Shown: piece after piece, positions 59,401 to 61,150 of the stretch
How the letters are laid out: each line of letters opens with the position of its first letter
Position numbering within the stretch: the first letter of the stretch is position 1
From: Pseudomicrostroma phylloplanum
Taxonomy: Eukaryota; Basidiomycota; Exobasidiomycetes; Microstromatales
NCBI GenBank assembly: GCA_039545275.1
Contig: BCHS01000019.1
Coordinates: 1 to 64,000 of the forward strand
DNA: 64,000 nucleotides
Direction of reading: 5' to 3'
Notes under the pieces: model-generated
What the model saw: the letters and a program-made list of their open reading frames with translations, nothing else
Told to the model about the DNA's origin: nothing
Databases searched by the model: none
Program-made: the position numbers and the translations under genes

Positions 59401-60178
59401 ACACGCTGGCTTGAGACGCAGCAGAGGCTGCCGCTGCCGAAGCCGCCGAGATAGATACGGCAGCAGAGCTGACGGCACCCGCGGCCGCACTGGACGCGGA
59501 CGCAATCACAGAGGTGGCTGAGGCGGTGGCGAGGGAAGCGTCGGCGCTGGCAGTGACTTCTGCCATGACGACGTCGGCATTGTAGATGGCGATGGCGTTG
59601 GTTCCACCACAGATCTCGGTTGCGTCTCCGTAACACGTCGTCGTACAAGCGGCTGAGTTGGGGGAGTAGGTGGGCGCGGCGGTGGAACACCAACACTGGT
59701 AACCGGCCTCGACACCGAAGTAATCGTAGCTGGTGCTGGTATATTGACAAAGATAAGCACAGGTCTCGATGGTCATCACAGACCAATAGATGTTGTACGC
59801 GGCGAAGTTGACCAAGCCCTTGTAGACGGATCCTCCTGGACTGTCTTTGTAACAACCGATGTAACCGTCGATGGACGAGGCGGTCACCGTCGTCCCCCTC
59901 GCCTCCAACGAGGAAGCATTGGAGACATTAGTGAAATCGTCGCGCTTGGCTGTGATGCGCCTCGCCTTGGATTCCTTCTTCAATTCGATGAGCTCCTTCA
60001 ACGACTCGAGGGACATGTCCGTGATATTGTGCGGCCCAGCGGCCACATTCCGGGTGATCTGGACCTGGGCGGGGGCCACACCGCGACCGAAGATGCGGTT
60101 CAAGAAGCCAGCCTGGGCAGGCTCGGCCAGAGCGGTCCCCAAGCTCAAGAGCAGGAGAGCCCGCGAGAGTCGCACCAT
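26462..60178 (-). CDS. Giant secreted WSC-domain Ala/Ser-repeat protein, 11,238 aa
   Basis: A single open frame of 33,717 bp without an intron or stop. ATG 60178 precedes a clear signal peptide (MVRLSRALLLLSLGTALAEP, cleavage near AQA|G). A hydrophilic propeptide with a dibasic AKR|DD (R79) site follows, then a WSC domain (residues about 105-200) with eight cysteines at 109, 140, 144, 162, 164, 178, 182 and 190. Residues about 205-9893 are almost only Ala and Ser with scattered Val, Thr, Gly, Tyr, Leu and Gln, in a higher-order repeat of about 159 aa marked by AVSLGS and STSAAGVVASATSAAG. The last 1,345 residues are Ser/Thr-rich, partly Lys-rich, with a three-cysteine island near 10,830-10,870. 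The C-terminus (PPILGRRHR) has no TM or GPI signal. WSC domains bind wall glycans or act in wall sensors; here export to the wall or medium is inferred. One codon contains N (33131). Confidence 0.9.
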   Translation of the reverse strand: MVRLSRALLLLSLGTALAEPAQAGFLNRIFGRGVAPAQVQITRNVAAGPHNITDMSLESLKELIELKKESKARRITAKRDDFTNVSNASSLEARGTTVTASSIDGYIGCYKDSPGGSVYKGLVNFAAYNIYWSVMTIETCAYLCQYTSTSYDYFGVEAGYQCWCSTAAPTYSPNSAACTTTCYGDATEICGGTNAIAIYNADVVMAEVTASADASLATASATSVIASASSAAAGAVSSAAVSISAASAAAASAASQASVSTVSAASAASYATSSATSVINSASSAAAAAAASAAKVVSSATSAAAAATASASSVASSASSVAAAAAASASAAVSLGSSAAASASSSAALVAASASAAAASASSAAAVVVSSAAAATSSAAAVALAASTSAAGVISSASTAANGAVSSAASVASSAAASASAAASSASLVAQNAAASAAAATSSAAVAVSSASAAAVAASASAASVASVQASFASAAVVLASASASTAAAAAASSASAVANSASTSAAAVVASATAAVASASAAAAAATASASSVASSAAAAASAAVSLGSSAAASASSSAASVSASAASAAASVVASASAVNLSASSAISSATAAATAAVNSASSAALAASTSAAAVISSASSVAAAAASKASVSMASASSVASAASASAAGVVSGAATSASGALSSASSVANAAVASASSAASVASASAASVAAAASASAIAYANQVSVSAASAAATASAVANAASTSAAGVVASASAAANSATSAAALVVASASAAQASASSAAASASLSAAAASSSAAAAIASASSAAASAATLGSSASAVASSSAAAAIASASSAAAAAATSAAAVASSASSAVSAATAAAAAATLSASAAVSSASSVVSVATSAASAAASSAASVIFSAQTAANGALVSAASVISVASNSAASQVSVAASSAASVAAAASVSAASALSSAAAAASVASASASSYASLVSASAANIATSASGVVASASAAVVAASSVAAAASTSAAGVVASATSAAASASASAAAALSSAASVAASASSAAQAAVSLGSASSAAAASSASSVAASASSAASVASASAAAVAASATAAIASATSAVGAAAASASAAVASQSSVLSAASVSMAGASASASIASASASSYAAAAASAASTSAAGAVSSAAAVASSASASAAAYAASVSASLAAVSSKASASASSASASASAASASAAAVVASASSAAAAASSSAAAAAASASSVLASASSAAAAAASLGSSSSAVAASSVNVLQAWANSLMAAASSSAAAASSSAKGSCDQASSSANAASSSAAAAQALASSAVSAAAASAVVALASASSSAAAVASSANAYAVSVASVASVAANAALASASAAVNGAASSANSYIASVNSVASASAAAALSSASSAASVASLSAAAAASSASASAASYASAASSSAAGLSASAAAVASAAAASASLASTSAAGVVASATSAAGVAAASASAAQSSAASVASSAAAAALAAVSLGSASSAAASSSAASVAAQASSMASSASVAAANAAASATLAIGSATSAAAVAASSAAALLSSAASVASAASNSAVAAQSSASVYAASVASVASVAVAGAVSSASSAAAAALSSANAYASSVANNAATSASGALSSASVAAASASASAAAYAASVSASAGSVASLASAAAASAASAAGAASSSAAGIVASATSAAGVAAASAAAAQSSAASVASSAAAAALAAVSLGSASSAAASSSAASVAAQASSIASVASAAAASAAASASAAVGSATSAAGAAASSAAALLSSAASVASMASSVAADALSSAAAVAISANVYASSVISGAASSAAAAVSAASASAVAAAASASSASASASAAVAQASSSAAGLVASATSAAGVAAASAAAAQSSAASVASSAASAALAAVSLGSASSAAAASSASNVAALASSAASVASAAAAAAAASATAAVNSATSAVGAAASAASAALASAASVASVASVSAVAVASSASAAAASSASVAAVSANSYAASVASVASASAAGALASASAAASSAGASASAAASQASASAAAVLASATSAAGVASAAANAASLSAASVASSASAAAVAAVSLGSASSAAAASSASSVAASASSAASVASASAAAVASAASAAINSASVSADAARASAVSVASVASVSASSYAASIAAVASSSALGALASASAVASVAAASAASAASAASTSAAGVVASATSAAGVASAAAASAQASASSVAASASSAAQAAVSLGSASSAAASSSAASVAASASSAASVASASALAAAQSATAAVNSATSAAGAAASSAAAALSSASSVASVAAASANSYAASASSSAAAVAAAASTSASAALASASSAASVAAASASAAASAAALSASSAASAASTSAAGVVASATSAAGAASASAVAAQASASAVANSAASAALAAVSLGSASSAAASSSAASVAASASSAASVASAAALAAAQSATAAVNSATAAAAAAASSAAASAAAAQSSAASVASVASASASSYAASVAAVAASSASGAMAAASAAASSAAASASAAVSAAASSASSAASAASTSAAGVVASATAAAGAASASAVAAQASASSVAASASSAAQAAVSLGSASSAAASSSAASVAASASSAASVASAAAVAAAQSATAAVDSATSAAAAAASSAAASVVAAQSSAASAVSVAAASASLYAASVVAAASTSASGALASASAAASVAAASASSAAAAASTSAAGIVASATSAAGAASLAAANAQASASSVASSASVAALAAVSLGSASSAAASSSAASVASSAASAASVASVAAVAAAQSATAAVNSATSAAGAALSSAASVASAASASASSYAASVVAAASTSASGALASASAVASVAAASAASAASAASTSAAGVVASATSAAGVASAAAVAAQASASSVAASASSAAQAAVSLGSASSAAASSSAASVAASASSAASVASAAAVAAAQSATAAVNSATSAAGVAASSAAAALSSASSVASAAAVSASSYAASVAAAASTSASGALASASAAVSVAAASAAAAALAASTSASGALASASSAASVASASAASAAAAASTSAAGVVASATSAAGVASASAVAAQASAASVAASASSAAQAAVSLGSASSAAASSSAASVASSASSAASVASAAAVAAAASATAAVNSATSAAAAAASSAASAQSSAAAAVSAASVSASSYAASVASAASASASAYAISVVSAASTSAVGALASASAVASVAAASAASAAADASTSAAGVVASATSAAGAASASAVAAQASAASVASSASVAAQAAVSLGSASSAAAASSASSVASSASSAASVASAAAVAAAASATAAVNSATSAAGAAASSAAAAQSSAASIASVASASASSYAASVVAAASTSASGALASASAAASVAAASASSAAAAASTSAAGVVASATSAAGAASASAVAAQASASSVASSASVAAQAAVSLGSASSAAASSSAASVAASASSAASVASASAVAAAQSATAAVNSATSAAAAAASSAAAAQSSAASVASAASASASSYAAAASSSAASVVAAASTSASGALASASAAAAIAAASASSAAVAASTSAAGVVASATSAAGAASASAAAAQASASSIASSASVAAQAAVSLGSASSAAASSSAASVASSASSVASVASAAAVAAAASATAAVNSATSAAGAAASSAAAAQSSAASAASVASASASSYAASVVAAASTSASGALASASAVASIAAASAASAAAAASTSAAGVVASATSAAGAASASAVAAQASASSVASSASAAAQAAVSLGSASSAAASSSAASVAASASSAASVASAAAVAAAASATAAVNSATSAAGAAASSAAAAQSSAASAASAASVSASSYAASVVAAASTSASGALASASSAASVAAASASSAALAASTSAAGVVASATSAAGAASASALAAQASASSVASSASVAAQAAVSLGSASSAAASSSAASVASSASSAASVASAAAVAAAASASDAVNSATSAAGAAASSAAAAQSSAASAASVASVSASSYAASVVSAASTSASGALASASAAASAAAVSASSAASVAAASAASAAAQASTSAAGVVASATSAAGAASASAVAAQASASSVASSASVAAQAAVSLGSASSAAASSSAASVASSASSAASDASAAAVAAAASATAAVNSATSAAGAAASSAAAAQSSAASVASVASASASSYVASVVAAASTSASGALVSASAAAASAASAASAASTSAAGVVASATAAAGAASASALAAQASASSVASSASAAALAAVSLGSASSAAASSSAASVASSASSAASVASDAALAAAQSATAAVNSATSAAGAAASSAAAALSSASSVASVASASASSFAASANLSAASVASAASTSASGALASASAAASVAAASAASAASAASTSAAGVVASATAAAGAASVSAVAAQASASSVAASASSAALAAVSLGSASSAAASSSAASVAASASSAASVASAAAVAAAQSATAAVNSATSAAGAAAASAAAALSSASSVAIAASTSAVGALASASSAASVAAASASSAALAASTSAAGVVASATSAAGQASLSAANAQASASSVASSASAAALAAVSLGSASSAAASSSAASVASSASSAASVASAAAQAAAASAIAVVNSATSAAGAAASSAAAAQSSASSVASAASVSMAGAQSSASAASASASSVAAEASTSAAGALASASAAASVAAASAAAAVSAASTSAAGVVASATSAVAVASAAANAASISAASVASSASSAAAAAVSLGSASSAAAASSASSVASSASSAASVASASAAAVAQSATAAINSATSAVGAASVSADSARASASSVASAASVSASSYAASVASAASTSAVGALASASAAASVAASSASSAASAASASAAGVVASATSAVGVAAAAANAASISAASVASSASSAAQAAVSLGSASSAAAASSASSVAASASSAASVASASAAAVAVSATAAIDAATSAVGAASASAVAAQSSAASVASAASTSAAGALASASAAASSAASAASAASTSAAGVVASATSAAGVASASAVSAAASAASVASSASAAAQAAVSLGSASSAAASSSAASVASSASSAASVASAAALAAAQSATAAVNSATSAAGAAASSAADAQSSAAAVISAASVSALGAQHSAAAASASASSYAASVAADASSSAAGALASASAAASVAAASAASAASVASVSASSLAASVSASAAGVASAAAVAASSASAAAVSASNSAADVVASATSAAGVASAAAVAAQASASSVAASASSAAQAAVSLGSASSAAASSSAASVAASASSAASVASASAAAAAQSATAAVASATSAAAVAASSAASAQASAASVASAASTSAAGALSSASVAAAAAASSAASAASVASTSAAGALSAASASAVAASASASSYAASVVANAATSASGALSSAASVAAAASASAVAAASAASESASQAAASASASAASYASVASASAAGVASAASVAASSASAAAVEASTSAAGVVASATSAVGAASVSAAAAIASAASVASSASSAAQAAVSLGSASSAAASASAASVIASASSVASAASASAAAVGQSATAAIASATSAVGAASASAVAAQSSAASVASSASTFAVGAQSSASEAAASAASSAASYAASVASAASTSAAGAVSAASVAAAAASVSAQAYASSVAAAAATSAAGAQASASAAASVASASAISYAAVVSQSAASVASAASQAASLASAAASEASASAAGVVASATAAAAAASSSAAAAQSSAASVASSASVAAAAAVSLGSASSAAAASSASSVAASASSAASVASASAASVAQSAETAVAAATSAVGAAASSAAAAQASASSIAEAASTSAAGAQASAASAAASAASYASSIAAAASSSASGAVSAASVSAAAASASAAAAQSAASISAASASASAAAAQSAASVSAASASASAAAYANAVALDASTSAAGALASASAAASAASASAAAAAAAVSQSALAYASVVSSSAAGIAASASAAASSASSAAVEASASAASVVASATSAAGVASAAAAAASASAVSVAASASSAAAAAVSLGSASSAAASSSAASVAASASSAASVASASAAAAAQSATEAVASATSAAGVASASAAAAQSSAASIVNAASASAAGALSSASSAAAVAASSAASYASSVAADASSSAAAALSSASASAASASASAVAYANSVALGASTSAAGALASASAAVSVALASASNAASAASASALSYASVASTSAAGVASSASVAASSASVAAAQASASAAEAVASATSAVGVASAAAAAASASALSVASSASSAAAAAVSLGSASSAAASSSAASAAASAASVASEASVSAASVAASAATAVAAATSAVGAAASSAAAAQSSASSVASVASLSAISVQSSASAAAASYAASVASAASTSAAGALSSASVAAAAASTSAVGALASASAAAAAASASAVSYAAAASSSAADAASSASAAAVAAATSADAVVASATSAAGAASAAASAASVSAASVAASASSAAAAAVSLGSASSAAAASSASSVAASASNAASAASASAASVAQSAATAVAAATSAVGAASSLADAAQSSAASVASAASTSVAGVLASASAAAENAATSAAGALASASAAASAASASALSYASVVSSSAAGVAASAAAVAASASAAADAASNSAAGVVASATSAAGVASAAAAAASISAASVAASAASAASQAVSLGSASSAAASASAASVAASASSAASVASASAASVAESAATAVAAATSAVGAAASSAADAQASAASVANAASTSAAGALSSASAVAASAAANAASVALVASTSAAGAMSAASASAALYASSVAAAAATSAAGALASASAAAAAASQSALDAAAVASASAASQASVASVSAAAAVSSASAAAAAASDAAALASTSAAGVVASATSAVASASAAADSALSSAASVSASAASAALAAVSLGSASSAAASSSAASVAASAASVASEASASAASVAQSAATAVAAATSAVGAAASSAAAAETSASSVAAAASTSAAAAVSSASVVAAAAASSAASVASAASTSAAGVQSLASEAAAAASASALSYASSVAAGASTSAAGALASASAAASAASASATSYAAMVSASAAQAAANASSLASDASTSAAAVVASATSAAGSASLYAASASASAASVAASAASVASDAVSLGSSAAAAASSSAASVAASASSAASVAAAYAASVALSATQAVDSATAAAAAAVSSASAATASAASVASAAAISAASVASAASESAASVALAASTSAAGALSAASVAADAASASGASAISVASASAVSYAASAASSASAAASLASAAALAASTSADGVVASATAVAASASQYAAEASASAASVAASAASAASAAVSLGTAAAAAASSSAASASASASSAAASASAYAASVALSASDAVANATSAVGAAAASASAASASADSVASAASLSAVNALSSASQVAQSAAAAANSALVSEASYASSISVSASSFAAAAASSASAVASSASAAASQASTSAAGVVASATSAAASASSYAAQVSASAAAAASSAASEASAAVSLGSAAAFSASVSAASVLASASSAAASADAYAASVSNSVASAVANATSAAGAAASSAASVASEASSEAAAAIASGASVASAASQSGASVASVVSASVASYAAAAASSADGVASLASVSAAAAITSAQAAAASASLSAAAATASAGDVASSASVAAASAVASQSAIAYAASTSAAAVANAASLYAAAVSSSAASVASSAAAAASAAISLGTEAAASASSSAASAVASASSAAASAASAASSEALAASTSAAGVISSATAAAAAAAASASSASVSAASAASAAGVSAAAVAASVSSEAAANVASGASVASAAQASASSAASVASLAAQSAGSSASAYASAAAASAASYASVAATSAQGAASSASAYASSVSAAASAAAEAAIASQSSVAASAQVSAASVASSLADYAASVSASAVSAAAAASSAAEAAVSLGSSAAAAASTSAAAVQAAASAAAASASSYASSAAAAASSSAAVAASSAAAVASSVSESASSAAASASQYAASAIASGDSVAAAAQSSADAAVASGAAVGSAASASAAAAVASQASVVSSASAVASAATAAAASVALAASTSAAGVVSAAAASASSAIAEQASLASVASASAQAEANSASLSAAAVSSSASLVAASAASEASAAVSLGSSAASAASVSAASVASSAAAVASAALDQASAVAASASSSAAAASTSAAAAIASASASAAAASSSAVAQASVMSASAASVASIASASADAAVANAAALVYDASTSASAAVASAASYAASVAASAQSAAASEAAVASAAATSAAGVVASASDFAASASASAASVASSAAAAASAATVSGASAASVASVSAASVASSASEAAASASAQAAAAAVSAQSAASVASESAVAALQSASQVVDSANASAASVAASASSYAAAAASSGAAAALAASTSAAGYTAAVAASASQYAASVAASASVAAASASAAADAAVLSNAAIASSASVSAAGVASSAADYAASVAASASAAASSASAAAAAAVSSDSDYAASASSSAAAVASSASVAAASASDYAASVGSSASAAASAASVSANAALASASAAAGEAATSAALVAASASSYAAAAAASGASVAAAASTSADAYTAAVAASASAYAAAAASSAAAVASSASEQALEASNSADAVSLSAASVASAALASQAAVVSAASTSAAAVVASAADYASSAAASATSAAASAAAAASAAVVSDAAVASAASISAASVASSASAAASSASAYAASVADAASSSAAAAVSSASASAASATSAAGVAQASASAEAAAAQASASSEAAAASSSAVAAASSAAAALSIAIESDAAVQASAASAASAATAAAASIVLAASTSAQAAVSSAAAVASQAAASASDVAASASQAAQAAVVSQAAVASSAADYASSVVAAASSDASKAAQAASAAVSSDSAVAASASTAAAAAAASASSVAVSASQYAASVANAASASASDALASASSVGSDASSSAAAAASSASALVASASAGAASAASQAVASASSVAAAAADAASASAAAAAASGASLASVASTSAAGYTAAAASSASAYAASAAASASDAAASASAAAAAAVVSNAAIASSASVSAAGVASSAADYAASXAASASAAASSASAAAAAAVSSDSDYAASASSSAAAVASSASVAAASASGYAASIGSSASSAASVASASADAALASASAAADQAATSAASVAASASSYAAAAAASGASAALAASTSAAAYTAAAASSASAYAAQASASAAAAASSAAASVSDLLDSQSSVAAAALTSAAGVASSASEYAQSVAASASSAASIAASEASAAQALGTAAASAASVSAASVQSQASAAAASASLYAQSASVSASSVAAAASAAADAAVSSASAEASAVSISAASQASAAAASAASVANAVSTSLDAQTAAAVSSASVFAASVASSAAAAASSASAAVASALASQDSASSSAAQYAASVAASASAAAASASASAAGAVSLGSAAAAAASSSAAQVAASASSAAASASVYANSVIAGASAEASAATASAGSVLAAASSAASDASASVASLVASASADAAAAIASASSLTAAVAASASAVVASASVAAESASAVADAAASSASDAVAQQSSIAQAASVSAAAAASSASDYAQSVSLSAASVASAAQSAAAAAVNSNSNVASAASTSAAAVLSSASAAVASATAYAASVANDASSSAAAAVSSASAAAASAASSADAASASAASVASVASGLAASASASDASVASAYESSASVVTASAASKALAASSSADAVAASAASRAAVASAVADQAAASASSVAVSAASVASAAVQSQSSVAAAAAASMASNALAASTSADGAIAAASSYAVAAAVSASSVAAVAASAAAGAVSSEAAVMAALSSSANKASISAASAASVASAYADAVSYSAANVALLAASSASVASVSAASAASVAAASASASAAAQVASADARAAAASSYADYIASSLSSLVASANSAASAAMASAASVQSAAASRAAAATSSTATTIDSTSVAPSASNSASAMSATNTASATTSASVVANTASQAPAISVDSSSSIVSTSANSTASGSSSAASSSGSSASVVSSGSSASGGSSGSSASTVPSGSSASVASSGSVATDTSSDSSAAATSSKSSSTTGASVVANGASSAVAVPADSTSSSASSSTSTTGSGSAASTASSGSSASAASSKSSSTSASVAANDASSTVAVPADSTSSSASSSTRTAGSASSASSDSAQSDATASSSHSDASSTSSKSANVVGNGQNTGAAIATETQDSSSSSVKASSSSSTKASSTSSSVAATQAAATTAATGSSSSDDDDSNAGKIAVTTATVDGGETVTVYGSVDATTTASATTSSKAQSSSAAASDSASSSGTAASASASDSSSSSSSSSGSSTATSTDSASSTADASKSASTSTASVVANAQTSSVGIDSDPTSTSASSSSASSSSTSAASSGTTTATVAGNGQTSSVGIDFDASSTSASSSSASSSSSSAASSSTATASIAGNGHAGVGLGGDASTTSSSGSPASSAASTGSTSGAATNTASGSAAANAASSGASIGIGSSTSKASSSSVAATNTVSDGGDDATDANSSSTAATSSSIAATSSSAETTSGVQSSSTSSKITATTASKTGTTAVAGNTGGNIGISTGQSSTAKGSSSSTDDASATASTAATSEASSTKASTHSSSTTKKVAGNNGGSISAGDAGQATTKKTSATKATSTKAASTKATSTKAASSKAASTKTSAKASTKASTSTKAVAANNGGSVAAGDDATTEKASSTKTASTKASTSTKKVAANNGASVAAGDDATTKASTHKSTAATASGKASSKSKTLAAGEGAGAAASTESNKTKTKTAAGASGNESTKKSTKSSTKKASATSGGESDESAESNASKKSGSGSTSAGSGSKTSAGHAAGAASTGSATTSASASSTSSAGDCQVTWIAYYNEDGTPEVTRKNGRQLYYPHVPSGCAPLTDSPITDCSVSTERLSSSDDSSSDSDSTSGSTVTSNTGSSESTTDDSDSAASGDENSSDDDDTTTEASTKNAANAAQGTAAGASTVTVTEARTVTVDATTTTSATTVTLENGATVTFHGSSSSSSAPTTQQSQAATTMATAVANGATTTVSAGDALTGTGTTSGAASGATGGVFTVTSTRTLANGKTETVYAGNGTSSTATKLSTAKSTKASSTSAAVKASGTSSVQASSGTVTTTKVAANGATLTLTLGPDSSTSSTATPTSTSIVADVGTGVGLDDGIVDAASTSDAAAAEATTTAVDSAAATTTATSLHASGVLMNGLGGAVPMQWRRGHPGVIGKPMSAIAVKGAALSRASLAAVNTAMPPILGRRHR
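27541..27700 (-). other. Three-cysteine island in the tail
   Basis: The only complex segment in the tail: GDCQVTWIAYYNEDGTPEVT, then KNGRQLYYPHVPSGCAPLTD and SPITDCSV. It has three Cys (first at residue 10,830), Trp and several Tyr. It may be a small folded module or, with one unpaired Cys, a crosslinking site. I do not recognise the family. Confidence 0.6.
28290..28355 (-). repeat. Tandem 18-bp/36-bp coding minisatellite
   Basis: Plus-strand units of GCCTTGGTCGA(G/T)G(C/T)AGC repeat nearly perfectly and encode alternating KA(A/T)ST units on the minus strand. Confidence 0.7.
29325..29354 (-). repeat. AGAGCT hexamer repeat encoding Ser
   Basis: Perfect tandem AGAGCT/AGCTCT units code a pure Ser run in the tail. 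Confidence 0.75.
32986..33211 (-). repeat. 226-bp near-perfect duplicate, copy 1
   Basis: Identical base for base to 34822-35047 except for one N at 33131; the offset is 1,836 bp (612 codons, in frame). It lies within the Ala/Ser region. Confidence 0.9.
34822..35047 (-). repeat. 226-bp near-perfect duplicate, copy 2
   Basis: Partner of 32986-33211. Sequence outside both copies diverges at once, so the identity block is sharply bounded. Confidence 0.9.
59579..59866 (-). other. WSC domain
   Basis: Residues 105-200. It starts GYIGCYKDSPGG, passes MTIETCAYLC and YQCWC, and ends TCYGDATEICGGTNAIAIY. The eight-cysteine spacing and the terminal C-GG-x-N-x-(I/L)-x-(I/V)-Y match the WSC family (putative carbohydrate binding). 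Confidence 0.93.
60107..60178 (-). other. Signal peptide of the giant protein
   Basis: Residues 1-24: an n-region with two Arg, a Leu-rich core and an A-x-A cleavage pattern before Gly24-Phe25. The following 80 residues are a charged segment with RR (73-74) and KR (78-79), possible Kex2 processing sites. Confidence 0.85.
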
Positions 60179-60266
60179 GACTAGGTGTCTCTCCGGTTGA
60201 AACTGGGAATGGGTGGTGTTGACCTATTCGTTGAATAGTGGAGGATTAAGTTAATACGGAGTAGTG

Positions 60267-60289
60267 TAGGAGATCGTAGGAGATCGTAG
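60267..60289. repeat. Tandem 10-mer TAGGAGATCG x2
   Basis: Two exact adjacent copies plus a partial third, about 90-110 bp upstream of the giant gene's ATG; a possible regulator site. Confidence 0.6.
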
Positions 60290-60499
60290 ACTCCAGGAGT
60301 GGTTGGCGTTTGCGTGTAAAGGTGGAACGAGGTCGGTTCTTCTACGTTAAGTGAACTGCTGCAAGTTCTGTACGAGTGGCGGGTACGAGAGTGGTACGAG
60401 ATGGACGGACGTTTTTTTGGTGTGTGGTTGGGAACAGTAGGGTTGTAACGAGTGCGATGCAAAGGATGGGCGGATACCACAAGGGTCAAGGGAAGGTGA

Positions 60500-60555
60500 G
60501 GGGAAGGGAGTGTGGGGGAGAGGGAGGGGAGGGGGAGGGGAGAGGGGGGAGGATT
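60500..60555 (+). repeat. G-rich purine tract
   Basis: Runs of G separated by A on the plus strand, with at least four G-tracts; quadruplex-forming potential. It lies about 330-380 bp upstream of the giant ORF. Confidence 0.6.
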
Positions 60556-60647
60556 AACGAAACGTGGGTGGTGAGAGTGGTAGGGTTGGGAAGGAGGAAC
60601 AGACTTCGATGGTAGTAGTCACAAGCAGCGGCGGGCTCAGCGGGCAG

Positions 60648-60671
60648 GCAAGCAAGCAAGCAAGCAAGCAG
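60648..60671. repeat. (CAAG)n microsatellite
   Basis: Five to six tandem tetranucleotide units. Confidence 0.8.
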
Positions 60672-60693
60672 GCTAGGCTAGGCGGGGGGGATT

Positions 60694-60714
60694 GGCGGCG
60701 GCGGCGGCGGCGGC
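60694..60714. repeat. (GGC)n microsatellite
   Basis: About seven tandem units. Confidence 0.8.
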
Positions 60715-60764
60715 CACGGCATGCCAAGCGGCGGCGGGCAGACGAAGGCGGCAGGCATCATCGG

Positions 60765-60790
60765 GCCTGCCTGCCTGCCTGCCTGCCTGC
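60765..60790. repeat. (GCCT)n microsatellite
   Basis: Six tandem units. With the nearby CAAG, AGGC-like and GGC runs it forms a cluster within 150 bp. Confidence 0.8.
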
Positions 60791-61082
60791 TTGGCTTGTC
60801 CTGTCGGGTGCCTGTCGAGCTGGAGGTGTCCTGTCAGAGGTGCAGCAGTGGCCCAGGCGAGACAAGGCAGGCGATGTCCATGCCTTCCTGCGTGCGATGT
60901 CCCCGTTGGCCTTTGTTGCAATCGGGGTGGCGTGAGATCTGGGGCCGGTGGAGGGCGAGGAGAGCATAGCATGGCATGGCAGGGCAGGACGAGGACGAGG
61001 ATGCCAGGAGGTGTTGCGTGTGTGGCTGCGATGCTTCGCCCAATGCGTCGCAGCGCGTCTGCCTAGGTTTGCGCGTCTCAGA

Positions 61083-61150
61083 GCGTGCGTGCGTGCGTGC
61101 GTGTGTGTGTGTGTGTTGCTCTGCGCTGCGTTGAGCTGAGCTGAGCTGAG
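61083..61150. repeat. (GCGT)n-(GT)n-(GAGCT)n compound microsatellite
   Basis: Five GCGT units pass into about eight GT units, and, 20 bp further, four GAGCT units. Confidence 0.8.

Larger units (their letters stand above)
30500..59566 (-). repeat. Ala/Ser-rich repeat region, about 9,690 residues
   Basis: About 29 kb of coding repeat. A typical unit counted by eye from one VSLGS to the next is 159 residues; a neighbouring unit is 174. On length alone about 60 units would fit. The middle (roughly 43-54 kb) is the most regular. The WSC-proximal end and the stretch 31-40 kb are more diverged, with more Tyr, Asp and Glu. Charged residues are rare, and Cys and Trp are essentially absent except at residues 1247 (Trp) and 1270 (Cys). 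Confidence 0.9.

Noticed and set aside
26462..60178. Repeat region as CRISPR array, satellite DNA or transposon
   Set aside because: No direct-repeat/spacer alternation, no terminal repeats and no transposase. Copies are degenerate at third positions, as in coding sequence.
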